DNA of 22,528 nt from CAXMQS01 sp036446035 (GTDB lineage: Bacteria > Actinomycetota > Acidimicrobiia > Spongiisociales > JAOTWH01). This document shows, in pieces, positions 1 to 6,965 of this stretch. The notes beneath the pieces were generated by a model. That model had not been told where the DNA came from. It saw only the letters and a program-made list of their open reading frames with translations, and ran no database searches. The DNA is taken from the NCBI GenBank assembly GCA_036446035.1, contig JAZFSG010000107.1, positions 1-22,528 of the forward strand, given 5' to 3'. A program made the position numbers and the translations under genes. The first letter of the stretch is position 1. Each line of letters begins with the position of its first letter.

Positions 1-1
1 G

Positions 2-367
2 GGGAAGGGCAGCATCATCAACATGGCCTCGATCGGCGGCTTCATCGCCTATCCCTGGGCCAGCGCGTACCTGGCGTCGAAAGGCGGCGTTGTGCAGATC
101 ACAAGGGCCATGGCCCTTGAGTGGCGAGATCGAGGAGTACGGGTCAACGCCATCGGCCCGACACTCATCGACTCGCCGCTAACCAGGGCGGTCGCCGTGA
201 ACAGCGGCAGCACGGTGACCTCCGACTTCATCGAGGGCCGCATGCTGCGACATCGCCTCGGGCTTCCCCGAGAGCTGATCGGGGCTGCGATATTCCTGGC
301 CAGCGACGCCTCGGACATCGTCACCGGTCACACCGTCATGTGTGACGATGGGTACGTGGCGGTATGA
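2..367 (+). CDS. SDR-family oxidoreductase, 5' truncated by the window edge
   Basis: C-terminal part of a short-chain dehydrogenase/reductase (classical SDR). The reading frame is open from base 2, so the true start lies left of the window. Visible are the catalytic Ser region (INMAS), the YxxxK pair (YLASK), the RVNAIGPTLIDSP segment that follows the active site, and the C-terminal FLASDASDIVTGHTVMCDDGY stretch seen in FabG-like enzymes. The Rossmann glycine motif is missing because of truncation. SDRs of this type oxidise or reduce a hydroxyl/carbonyl with NAD(P). Its stop overlaps the next start in ATGA (364-367), so it belongs to the downstream catabolic operon, probably oxidising a sugar, hydroxy acid or keto-deoxy acid. 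The substrate cannot be read from sequence. Confidence 0.9.
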   Translation, partial: GKGSIINMASIGGFIAYPWASAYLASKGGVVQITRAMALEWRDRGVRVNAIGPTLIDSPLTRAVAVNSGSTVTSDFIEGRMLRHRLGLPRELIGAAIFLASDASDIVTGHTVMCDDGYVAV

Positions 368-1494
368 ACGACGATCGAATCGTCTCCGTGCGGGCCGCCA
401 CGATCAAGCACGAGCTGGAGACGCCCATCCAGTTCGGATCCTGGGTGATGCGCCATCGTGAGTTCGTCCTCATCCGCATCGATGCCGCCAGCGGCCTGCG
501 CGGATTCGCCTACTGCCTCACCCGCGACGGCCCTGTGGCCGACATCGTTCACCGAACCGTCGCCCCGGTATACGAGGGCCGCCCCGTCGACGATCCGAAG
601 CAGCTGTTCTACGACGCGTTGTGGACGAACCACGCGGTCCACGCGGCTGGTATCGGGATGCGGGCACTGTCCATCGTCGACGTTGCCGCGTGGGACCTTG
701 CCGCCAGGGCGGCGGGTCAATCGATCAGTGCCTACCTTGGCGGGGAGCGCCATCCCATGCCGGTCGCCGGCATCGTCGGCTATCCGCCATCGTTGAGCCC
801 GGAGGAAACGGCAGCTCAGGTGACAGACCTGTGGTCCAAGGGGTGGCGGCGCTTCAAGATGGCCATTGCCCCAACTCTCGACCTGAGCATGGAGCGGATG
901 ATGGCGGCCCGCCAGGCCGCTCCCGACGGCTGGATCGGTTTCGATGCCAACATGGTCTTCCGCTCGGCGCAGGACGCCATCGCCTTCGGGAAGCGGCTCG
1001 AGGAGGTCGATTGCGGATGGTTCGAGGACATCGTGCCTCCAGGCGACGCTCAGTTGGTTGCCGACATCCGCGCCGGCGTGAACCTGCCGGTGGCGATGGG
1101 CGACGAGCAGGGCGGCTCCTATCACCCCCAGGCACTGCTCGAGTTCGACGCCGTCGACGTCGTGCGCGTTGACGTCACCACCAACGGCGGGATCACGCGG
1201 CTTCCCCAGATCCTCGATGCGATCACGGCCCGCGGAGTGGCCTTCGCTCCCCACATGTTCCCCCATGTCCATTCCCAGGTGCTCAGCGCCCTTGGCTACA
1301 CCGATGCCCCCATCGAGTGGGGGATCCCCGGCACGGGGGTTCATCCCATGGATGACTGCATCGCCCAGCCGATTGTCAGCGATGGACGGATGGAGCAACT
1401 GCCCGAGGGTCTCGGGCTGGGCACGATCGTCAATCCGGAGTGGATTGCGACCCAGGGCGTCACCGACCCCAGCGGCATGCTCGACGACCTCTAG
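364..1494 (+). CDS. Mandelate racemase/muconate lactonizing enzyme family protein (probable acid-sugar dehydratase)
   Basis: 376 aa, usual length for the enolase superfamily. The C-terminal barrel carries a full mandelate-racemase-type active site: K165, metal ligands D194, E221 and E248, the D270-H297 dyad and E318 after the final strand. These numbers nearly coincide with those of mandelate racemase (K166, D195, E221, E247, D270, H297, E317). The first lysine of the KxK motif is replaced by Arg (R163-F-K165). The family abstracts a proton alpha to a carboxylate; most MR-subgroup members are acid-sugar dehydratases that form 2-keto-3-deoxy acids, with racemases or epimerases as alternatives. 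The ATG overlaps the upstream SDR stop. Family confidence is high and substrate unknown; dehydration is my inference from the surrounding dehydrogenases and CoA enzymes. Confidence 0.93.
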   Translation: MNDDRIVSVRAATIKHELETPIQFGSWVMRHREFVLIRIDAASGLRGFAYCLTRDGPVADIVHRTVAPVYEGRPVDDPKQLFYDALWTNHAVHAAGIGMRALSIVDVAAWDLAARAAGQSISAYLGGERHPMPVAGIVGYPPSLSPEETAAQVTDLWSKGWRRFKMAIAPTLDLSMERMMAARQAAPDGWIGFDANMVFRSAQDAIAFGKRLEEVDCGWFEDIVPPGDAQLVADIRAGVNLPVAMGDEQGGSYHPQALLEFDAVDVVRVDVTTNGGITRLPQILDAITARGVAFAPHMFPHVHSQVLSALGYTDAPIEWGIPGTGVHPMDDCIAQPIVSDGRMEQLPEGLGLGTIVNPEWIATQGVTDPSGMLDDL

Positions 1495-1501
1495 GACTGC
1501 G

Positions 1502-1509
1502 AAAGGAGG
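1502..1509 (+). promoter_or_regulatory. Strong ribosome binding site for the VOC gene
   Basis: AAAGGAGG is nearly a full anti-Shine-Dalgarno complement and ends 3 nt before the ATG at 1513. It fixes that start and is the strongest RBS in this operon. Confidence 0.75.
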
Positions 1510-1512
1510 CTC

Positions 1513-1986
1513 ATGGCCTCGATCACCAATGCCCATCACACGGGGTTCCAGGTTGCCGATCTCGATCGGTCTCTTGCCTTCTACCGCGACTTGCTTGGCT
1601 TCGAGTTGGTCTTCCGATGGAATCCTCAGGATCCGTACATCGGCAAGCTGGTTGGCTATCCCGACGTCGACCTGCACTCGGCCATCCTGCGGCAGCCAAA
1701 CTCAGAGGTCTTCCTCGAGTTGCTCGAGTACCGCAACGTCGAGCGCACCCCGGTTGACACCTCAAACGCCAACCCCGGCACCGCTCACGTGGCTTTCTTC
1801 GTCGACGACCTCGATGAGCTGTATGCAGAACTGGTGGCCAAGGGGGTCGACTCGGATTCGGAGCCGGTTACTCCGACCATGGGCCCCAACCAGGGAGGCC
1901 GCGTTGTCTACATGATCGACCCCGACGGGTTCCGGGTAGAGCTCATCGAATCGTCGGGGTCGTTCGACGAGTTCTTGACCGACTGA
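1513..1986 (+). CDS. VOC-superfamily (glyoxalase/dioxygenase fold) protein
   Basis: 157 aa with two beta-alpha-beta-beta-beta modules. Module one starts HHTGFQVADLDRSLAFYRDLLGF and module two starts AHVAFFVDDLDELYAELVAKG. Predicted metal ligands at standard positions are H9, E69, H92 and E143, so the metal site looks intact. VOC enzymes include glyoxalase I, methylmalonyl-CoA epimerase, extradiol dioxygenases and several lyases or isomerases, so the name gives chemistry class only. It lies between the enolase-family enzyme and the CoA-transferase, which favours a catabolic isomerase, epimerase or lyase over antibiotic resistance. A VOC-type acyl-CoA epimerase would fit a pathway with CoA esters, but the motifs do not prove this. 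Confidence 0.9.
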   Translation: MASITNAHHTGFQVADLDRSLAFYRDLLGFELVFRWNPQDPYIGKLVGYPDVDLHSAILRQPNSEVFLELLEYRNVERTPVDTSNANPGTAHVAFFVDDLDELYAELVAKGVDSDSEPVTPTMGPNQGGRVVYMIDPDGFRVELIESSGSFDEFLTD

Positions 1987-2012
1987 CCGACTTCCGCGCT
2001 CGCCGACGGGCA

Positions 2013-2018
2013 TAGATT
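2013..2018 (+). promoter_or_regulatory. Candidate near-leaderless -10 element for the CoA-transferase gene
   Basis: TAGATT matches the actinobacterial TANNNT -10 consensus. Its last T lies 9 nt before the ATG at 2028, so transcription would start about 3 nt before the codon. No Shine-Dalgarno sequence is visible in the 41-bp gap, which agrees with leaderless translation. No good -35 is seen. This could be an internal promoter in the operon. Confidence 0.35.
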
Positions 2019-2027
2019 GGTACTTCG

Positions 2028-3227
2028 ATGAGTGATACGAAAGGCCCGCTGGCCGGACTCCGAGTGATCGATGCCTCCATGCTGTTCGCTGGTCCTGTAA
2101 TCGGCACGCTGATGGGCGATTTCGGAGCCGACGTCATCAAGGTGGAGCATCCGAGGGGCGATGCCTTGCGCACCCTCGGCTGGCGGAAGAACGATGTGTC
2201 TCTGTGGTGGGCGTTCGTGAGTCGCAACAAGCGGATGGTCACGCTAGACCTGAGCAAGCCACAGGGGAGCAGCGTCTTTCGGGAGATGGCAGCGACCGCC
2301 GACGTCGTCATCGAGGGCTTCCGCCCCGGAACGATGGAGCGATGGGGGATAGGGCCGGAGGTGCTTCACGAGCTGAACCCCGGTCTGGTGGTAGTTCGCG
2401 TGAGCGGCTTCGGTCAGACGGGTCCACAGAGTGCCAAACGGGGCTTCGGCACGGTGGCCGAATCGATCAGTGGCTTCGCCCACATCAACGGGTTCCCCGA
2501 CGGACCCCCGATTTTGCCTCCATTTGCCCTTGGAGACGGAGTGGCCGCGCTGTTCGGAACCTTCGCCGCCATGTTCGCCCTCTATCACCGCGACGTCTCG
2601 GGAGGTAGCGGGCAGGTCATCGATCTCTCGCTGTACGAGCCATTGTTCTGGCTCCTTGGCCCCCAAGCTCTCGTCTACGACCAGCTCGGGTTGGTACCGG
2701 GACGAAGCGGCAGCAGCACCGAGTGGACGGCTCCTCGTAACACCTACCAGGCTGCTGATGGGAAATGGTTGGGTCTGTCGGCGAGCGCCCAGTCGATCGC
2801 CGAGCGCGTCATGATCCTTGTCGGGCACCCCGAGATCGTCAATGAGCCATGGTTCGCGGACCACGAGGGTCGGGTGGCGAACAAAGAACTGCTCGATTCT
2901 CTCATTGGCGACTGGATCGCGGCACGGTCAAGCGCCGATGTCCTGGAGCGGTTCGAGGCCGCAGGGGCAGTGATCGGTCCGATCTACTCCATCGCCGACA
3001 TCTTCGAGGATTCCCAGTACCAGGCGAGAGAGACCATCACGACGGCGGATGACGCGCGGCTGGGACCGACGCGGCTGCCGAACGCGATCCCGCGACTCAG
3101 CGAGACTCCCGGGTCGGTACGCCACCTAGGCGGTGAGCTCGGGGAGCACAACCGCGAGGTTCTTTGCGACGAACTTGGACACAGCCTGCAAGACCTAGAA
3201 GACTGGAAGAATGCCGGAATCGTCTGA
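2028..3227 (+). CDS. CaiB/BaiF (class III) CoA-transferase family protein
   Basis: 399 aa, typical for the family. It begins with PLAGLRVIDASMLFAGPVIGTLMGDFGADVIKVE, the N-terminal family signature, and contains RNKRMVTLDLS (66-76), EGFRPGTMERWG (96-107) and SGFGQTGP (126-133). The catalytic strand-helix is GQVIDLSLYEPL (195-206). In formyl-CoA transferase the nucleophilic Asp falls where this protein has E204; D199 is where alpha-methylacyl-CoA racemase has its Asp. CoA transfer between carboxylates is the commonest activity, but a racemase or lyase function is possible. With the CitE-like gene downstream it resembles the succinyl-CoA:malate CoA-transferase plus malyl-CoA lyase pairing of the 3-hydroxypropionate bi-cycle. 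Start chosen at 2028 because the family N-terminus begins a few residues later. Confidence 0.92.
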   Translation: MSDTKGPLAGLRVIDASMLFAGPVIGTLMGDFGADVIKVEHPRGDALRTLGWRKNDVSLWWAFVSRNKRMVTLDLSKPQGSSVFREMAATADVVIEGFRPGTMERWGIGPEVLHELNPGLVVVRVSGFGQTGPQSAKRGFGTVAESISGFAHINGFPDGPPILPPFALGDGVAALFGTFAAMFALYHRDVSGGSGQVIDLSLYEPLFWLLGPQALVYDQLGLVPGRSGSSTEWTAPRNTYQAADGKWLGLSASAQSIAERVMILVGHPEIVNEPWFADHEGRVANKELLDSLIGDWIAARSSADVLERFEAAGAVIGPIYSIADIFEDSQYQARETITTADDARLGPTRLPNAIPRLSETPGSVRHLGGELGEHNREVLCDELGHSLQDLEDWKNAGIV

Positions 3228-3228
3228 G

Positions 3229-3233
3229 AGGAG
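3229..3233 (+). promoter_or_regulatory. RBS deciding the E1-alpha start
   Basis: AGGAG inside GAGAGGAGA ends 5 nt before the ATG at 3239. This favours 3239 over the in-frame upstream ATG at 3164, which would lie inside the CoA-transferase gene and add 25 arginine-rich residues foreign to the family. Confidence 0.7.
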
Positions 3234-3238
3234 ACCGA

Positions 3239-4204
3239 ATGGGTGAGGCCTTGCCTGAGCAGCGAGTCGGGTGGTACCGGCAAATGGTGACGATCCGGAC
3301 ATTCGAAGAGAAGGTCCAGGAGCTGTTCATGAGCTCCCACATCCAGGGTACGACTCACCTCTGTCAGGGGCAGGAGGCAGTGTCGGTGGGGGCGATCGCC
3401 GCCATGCAGCCTCAGGATGTGCATACCAGCACTTACCGGGGTCATGGCCAGGCGCTGGCCAGAGGCATGGAGCCTGAGGTGGCCTTCGCCGAGCTCATGG
3501 GCCGTACCGCAGGAGGGTCTGGAGGTGTCGGTGGCTCGATGCACCTTGTCGACTTCAGCAAGGGCAACATCGGCGCCAACGCGATCGTCGGCGCCGGGCT
3601 ACCCATCGCTGTCGGTGCAGCGATGGCATTCAAGATCAAGGAGCTACAGGGGGTCGCCCTCACCTTTTTCGGGGACGGCGCCACCAACATTGGGACATTC
3701 CACGAGGCGCTCAACATGGCTTCGGTGTGGAAGGCACCGGTCGTCTTCATCATCGAGAACAACCTCTACGGCGAGTACACACCTCTACGTGAGACGACAC
3801 CGCTCGACGATCTGGCCAGGCGCGCGGATCCATTCGATATGCCGGGCATCGTGGTCGACGGACAGGACATCGATGTGGTGTACGCCACGGTCGGGGAGGC
3901 CATCGAGAGGGCTCGTGGCGGCGACGGCCCGAGCCTGCTCGAGATGAAGACCTACCGCTACAAGGGTCATTCCCGATCCGACCCTGCGACCTACCGCCCC
4001 GACGGTGAGCTCGAGGAGTGGATGGCCAGGGACCCCATCGAGATCCTTGGCGCCAGGCTCGAGGCGGAGGGCCTCCTTGGGGCCGAGCAACGGTCCGGGA
4101 TAGCCGAGACCGCCCAGGCTGAGATCGACGCAGCTGCCGATCGCGCCGCCGAATCCCCCTTCCCCGAGCTCAAGGAGATCGTCAACTATGTCTACGCAGA
4201 CTGA
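3239..4204 (+). CDS. Thiamine-diphosphate dehydrogenase E1 component, alpha subunit (acetoin/pyruvate/branched-chain type)
   Basis: 321 aa, the length expected for AcoA-like E1-alpha subunits. It binds thiamine diphosphate-Mg through GDG (145-147) followed by N174-N175, the canonical GDGx(~27)NN motif. YRGHG (66-70) and GGVGGSMHL (95-103) are also typical of the family. With the beta subunit it would form a heterotetramer that decarboxylates a 2-oxoacid (or cleaves acetoin) and passes the acyl unit to a lipoyl E2. No E2 or E3 gene follows, which is unusual because aco and pdh operons normally carry them. The 3' end overlaps the beta-subunit gene by 17 nt, suggesting coupled translation. Substrate is not decidable here; a 2-keto-3-deoxy acid is my inference from the operon. 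Confidence 0.93.
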   Translation: MGEALPEQRVGWYRQMVTIRTFEEKVQELFMSSHIQGTTHLCQGQEAVSVGAIAAMQPQDVHTSTYRGHGQALARGMEPEVAFAELMGRTAGGSGGVGGSMHLVDFSKGNIGANAIVGAGLPIAVGAAMAFKIKELQGVALTFFGDGATNIGTFHEALNMASVWKAPVVFIIENNLYGEYTPLRETTPLDDLARRADPFDMPGIVVDGQDIDVVYATVGEAIERARGGDGPSLLEMKTYRYKGHSRSDPATYRPDGELEEWMARDPIEILGARLEAEGLLGAEQRSGIAETAQAEIDAAADRAAESPFPELKEIVNYVYAD

Positions 4205-5210
4205 GGCAGTGGCTGGCGCCACGGGGACCATCGAAGAGATGGCTTACCGCGATGCCGTCAACGCCGCCCTTCACGACGAGATGGCTGCCGATCCCGACGT
4301 TGTGTTCTTCGGCGAGGATGTCGCCAACGACGGCGGGGTGTTCAAGACCAACTACGGACTGCCCGAGGCTTTCGGCCCGGAAAGGGTGTTCAACACTCCG
4401 ATATGTGAGAACGGCTTCGTCGGAGTCGCCCTCGGCATGAGCCTCATGGGGCTGCGGCCGGTCGTTGAGTTCATGTTCAGCGACTTTCTCCCGACCGCCG
4501 GCGACGCCATCGTCAACCAACTCCCGAAGTACCGGTTCATGTCCGGCGGCCAGTGTGCAGTGCCGGTTACGTTGCGGTCCGTCTCCGGAGCAACCGGACG
4601 TTTCGGTACCCAACACTCGGCCACGGGCGAGAGTTGGTTCATGAGCCATCCAGGGCTGCGGGTGGCCACCGCCTCCTCGCCAGCCTCTGCCTACAGCCTG
4701 CTGCGCGCAGCTATCCGCGATAACAACCCCACCATCGTTCACGAGCACAAGGGTCTCTTCGGAACCAAGGGAGAGGTGCGTCGCGGGGAGGTCGCCGAAG
4801 TGGGCAAGGCTGCCGTCGAGAGAGTCGGCACCGACGTGACGATCGTGTCAACCCTGTTGATGCAGCATCGGGCTCGCCAGGCCGGCGAGTTGCTAGCCGA
4901 GGACGGGATCGATGCCGAGTTGATAGACCTGCGCTGGATAAGGCCCCTTGACGTCGACACGGTGCGTGCCTCCGTTCGCAAGACCGGACGGCTGGTGGTG
5001 GTCGAGGAGCAGGTGCATAACGGCGGCTGGGGCGCCAGCCTCATCTCGTCGCTGGCAATGGAGGGTGCGCCCTGGACGGCGCCGCCGCGGGCGGTCTCGC
5101 TGCCGAACGATCTGTTGATGCCATACAGCCCGCCGCTTGAGGACGAGATCCTGCCGACCCCGCAGCGCATCGCAGAGGCCACTAAGGCGACCGTCGCCGA
5201 GCCAGCGTGA
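4188..5210 (+). CDS. Thiamine-diphosphate dehydrogenase E1 component, beta subunit
   Basis: 340 aa; the usual length is about 325-340. The N-terminal pyrimidine-binding domain has FGEDV (41-45) and PICENGFVG (71-79), whose E74 is the conserved glutamate that activates the thiamine aminopyrimidine ring. The C-terminal transketolase-C domain includes the DLRWIRPLDVDTVRASVRKTGR and VVVEEQVHNGGWGA stretches. It pairs with the preceding alpha subunit to complete the active site. The ATG lies upstream of the alpha stop, giving a 17-nt overlap; a short family-atypical leader (about 13 residues) precedes the conserved IEEMAYRDAVNAAL. The stop overlaps the next gene in GTGA. Functional family is secure; the 2-oxoacid substrate is not. 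Confidence 0.93.
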   Translation: MSTQTEAVAGATGTIEEMAYRDAVNAALHDEMAADPDVVFFGEDVANDGGVFKTNYGLPEAFGPERVFNTPICENGFVGVALGMSLMGLRPVVEFMFSDFLPTAGDAIVNQLPKYRFMSGGQCAVPVTLRSVSGATGRFGTQHSATGESWFMSHPGLRVATASSPASAYSLLRAAIRDNNPTIVHEHKGLFGTKGEVRRGEVAEVGKAAVERVGTDVTIVSTLLMQHRARQAGELLAEDGIDAELIDLRWIRPLDVDTVRASVRKTGRLVVVEEQVHNGGWGASLISSLAMEGAPWTAPPRAVSLPNDLLMPYSPPLEDEILPTPQRIAEATKATVAEPA

Positions 5211-6199
5211 GCCGCCCACAACGGTCGCGTCGGTCGTGCTTGGCGGTGCCGGGATCGTCTCCGCGCATGATCGAAAAGGCAACCGGGCTGCCAGCAGATC
5301 ACGTGTTCCTTGACCTCGAGGACTCGGTAGTTCCAGAGGCCAAGGTTGAGGCGCGACCCACCGTGGCCAACGCCATATCGACCATGGACTGGGGTGAGCG
5401 CGTCGTAGGAGTAAGGGTCAACGACATGGGCTCGATGTGGGGAGAAGACGATGTCCGCGAGGTGGCGAGGAACGCCGGCCCGAGGCTCGATGTGATCGTC
5501 GTCCCCAAGGTGGAGAGCGCCGCTCAGGTGGAGCTGGTCGACCACCTTCTCGCCCAGGCAGAGAGCGAGAGCGGCCGAGCGGTGGGAAGCATCGGCCTTG
5601 AACCTCAGATCGAAACCGCGGCCGGGCTGACGGCCATCGACGAGATAGCCAACGCGTCGGCACGCAATGAGACGCTCATCTTTGGACCAGGTGACATGGC
5701 GGCTTCGTTGGGGATGCCTTCGCTCGCAGTCGGCGAGCTGAGAGACGACTATCCGGGTGACCACTGGCATTACATCTTGATGCACGTCCTCATTGCGGCG
5801 CGCAGCGCTGGCTTGCAGGCCATCGATGGCCCATACGCCGCCATCGACAACCTGGACGGCTACCGCGCCTCTGCCGCGCGGTCGCGCCTGCTGGGCTATG
5901 ACGGGAAGTGGGCCATCCACCCAACCCAAATAGAGCTGGCCAACGAGGTGTATGGCGTCACCGTCCCCGAGTTCGAGCGGGCATCAGACATAGTCGACGC
6001 CTACGCCGCAGCGGGTGCCGAGGGCCGAGGAGCTGCGATGTTCGGGCCAGAGATGATCGACGAGGCCACCCGCAAGATGGCCGAGAGCACCCTGGACAAG
6101 GGGCGCCGCCAAGGTGTCGCCGCCCGCCCGACCGACCCCGACGTTCCGTTCCATCTGCGGGCCGAGTGGCGGAGCCCAGACGGGTCTGGACCGACGTGA
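5207..6199 (+). CDS. CitE-like / malyl-CoA lyase-like acyl-CoA lyase (HpcH/HpaI aldolase family)
   Basis: 330 aa (GTG start) in the citrate-lyase-beta branch of the HpcH/HpaI family. Signatures are SCLAVPGSSPRMIEKA (10-25), FLDLEDSV (34-41), VRVN with R70 for the carboxylate/CoA, PKVES (100-104), LEPQIET with metal ligand E136, and FGPGDMAASLGM with metal ligand D163. KWAIHPTQIELANEVY is the conserved C-terminal region. Relatives (malyl-CoA lyase, beta-methylmalyl-CoA lyase, citramalyl-CoA lyase) use Mg to split a 3-hydroxyacyl-CoA into an acyl-CoA and an oxo compound such as glyoxylate or pyruvate. The GTG overlaps the E1-beta stop (GTGA, 5207-5210), so the two are probably translationally coupled. 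The exact CoA ester is unknown. Confidence 0.9.
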   Translation: MSRPQRSRRSCLAVPGSSPRMIEKATGLPADHVFLDLEDSVVPEAKVEARPTVANAISTMDWGERVVGVRVNDMGSMWGEDDVREVARNAGPRLDVIVVPKVESAAQVELVDHLLAQAESESGRAVGSIGLEPQIETAAGLTAIDEIANASARNETLIFGPGDMAASLGMPSLAVGELRDDYPGDHWHYILMHVLIAARSAGLQAIDGPYAAIDNLDGYRASAARSRLLGYDGKWAIHPTQIELANEVYGVTVPEFERASDIVDAYAAAGAEGRGAAMFGPEMIDEATRKMAESTLDKGRRQGVAARPTDPDVPFHLRAEWRSPDGSGPT

Positions 6200-6951
6200 T
6201 GTCGGTCCGAGCGTCCACGGCACTGGTGACCGGAGCAGGGGGATTGTTGGGTCGGGCTATCGCCGAGCGCTTGGCGTCCGACGGTTACCGAATCGCTGTC
6301 CTTGATATCGACATCGAATCGGCCACGCAGACGGCGGATCACATCGCGGCCTCCGGAGGGGCCGCGCTGGTCATCGAGTGTGACCTGCGCGACGAGGACC
6401 AGATAGCCACCGCCTTCGTCACCGCTACCGAGGCATTCGGACCTGTGCTCACCCTCGTCAACAACGCAGCCATCTTTCCGCTCAACGCCTTCGTCGAGAC
6501 GCCGGTTGAGGAGCTTGACGAGACAACTGCTATCAATCAGCGGGCCTACTTCATCGCTGCCCAGCATGCCGCCAGGGCGATGATCGAGGCAGGTGGCGGA
6601 GTGATCGTGAACGTTGCTTCGATCGTGTGGCACGGCCGTTGGACCCACATGGTTCCATACGTAGCTGCCAAAGGGGCGATCATCGCGACGACCCGTGCCC
6701 TGGCGCGAGAACTGGGCGAACATGGCATCCGGGTCAACGCCGTTGCCCCGGGGGCGTTCCCAAGTCGTGGAGAGGCCCAGCAGCACCCCGACCTCGAGGC
6801 CTACGAGCGACAGATCCTCGGGGAGCAGGCGCTGAAGCGGCGGGGGCGTGCCGAGGAGCTGGCGGCAGCTGTGTCGTTCCTTTGCGGGGACGAATCATCT
6901 TTCATCACCGGGCAGACCCTCAACGTCGACGGCGGCTGGATCATGAGCTGA
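6199..6951 (+). CDS. SDR-family oxidoreductase
   Basis: 250 aa classical SDR. Cofactor motif TGAGGLLG (11-18), NNAA (88-91), N113, catalytic S141, Y154 and K158 are all present, as are the RVNAVAPGAF segment and the C-terminal SSFITGQTLNVDGGW. D36-x-D38 at the end of beta-2 (VLDID) suggests NAD preference, as known for acidic residues there. The start ATG at 6199 overlaps the preceding TGA by one base (TGATG), making a longer in-frame upstream start unlikely. It is the last gene of the + strand operon and ends 14 bp before the convergent xylB stop. It probably oxidises a hydroxyl or the aldehyde-side product of the pathway; substrate unknown. Confidence 0.92.
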   Translation: MSVRASTALVTGAGGLLGRAIAERLASDGYRIAVLDIDIESATQTADHIAASGGAALVIECDLRDEDQIATAFVTATEAFGPVLTLVNNAAIFPLNAFVETPVEELDETTAINQRAYFIAAQHAARAMIEAGGGVIVNVASIVWHGRWTHMVPYVAAKGAIIATTRALARELGEHGIRVNAVAPGAFPSRGEAQQHPDLEAYERQILGEQALKRRGRAEELAAAVSFLCGDESSFITGQTLNVDGGWIMS

Positions 6952-6965
6952 GCCGGTCGCGTAGA

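Noticed and set aside
328..1677. Long minus-strand open frame (449 codons) opposite the enolase-family gene
   Set aside because: It is antisense to two well-supported genes, has no recognisable motif, and is an expected shadow in GC-rich DNA.
3164..3238. Earlier start for E1-alpha
   Set aside because: Lies inside the CoA-transferase gene; the RBS at 3229-3233 and family length both support 3239.
4739..5929. 396-codon minus-strand open frame opposite the E1-beta and CitE-like genes
   Set aside because: Covers two confidently assigned genes on the other strand and shows no family motif.
6952..6965. Terminator between the convergent SDR and xylB genes
   Set aside because: Only a 4-bp CGTA/TACG pairing is present around this 14-bp gap; not enough to call a terminator.
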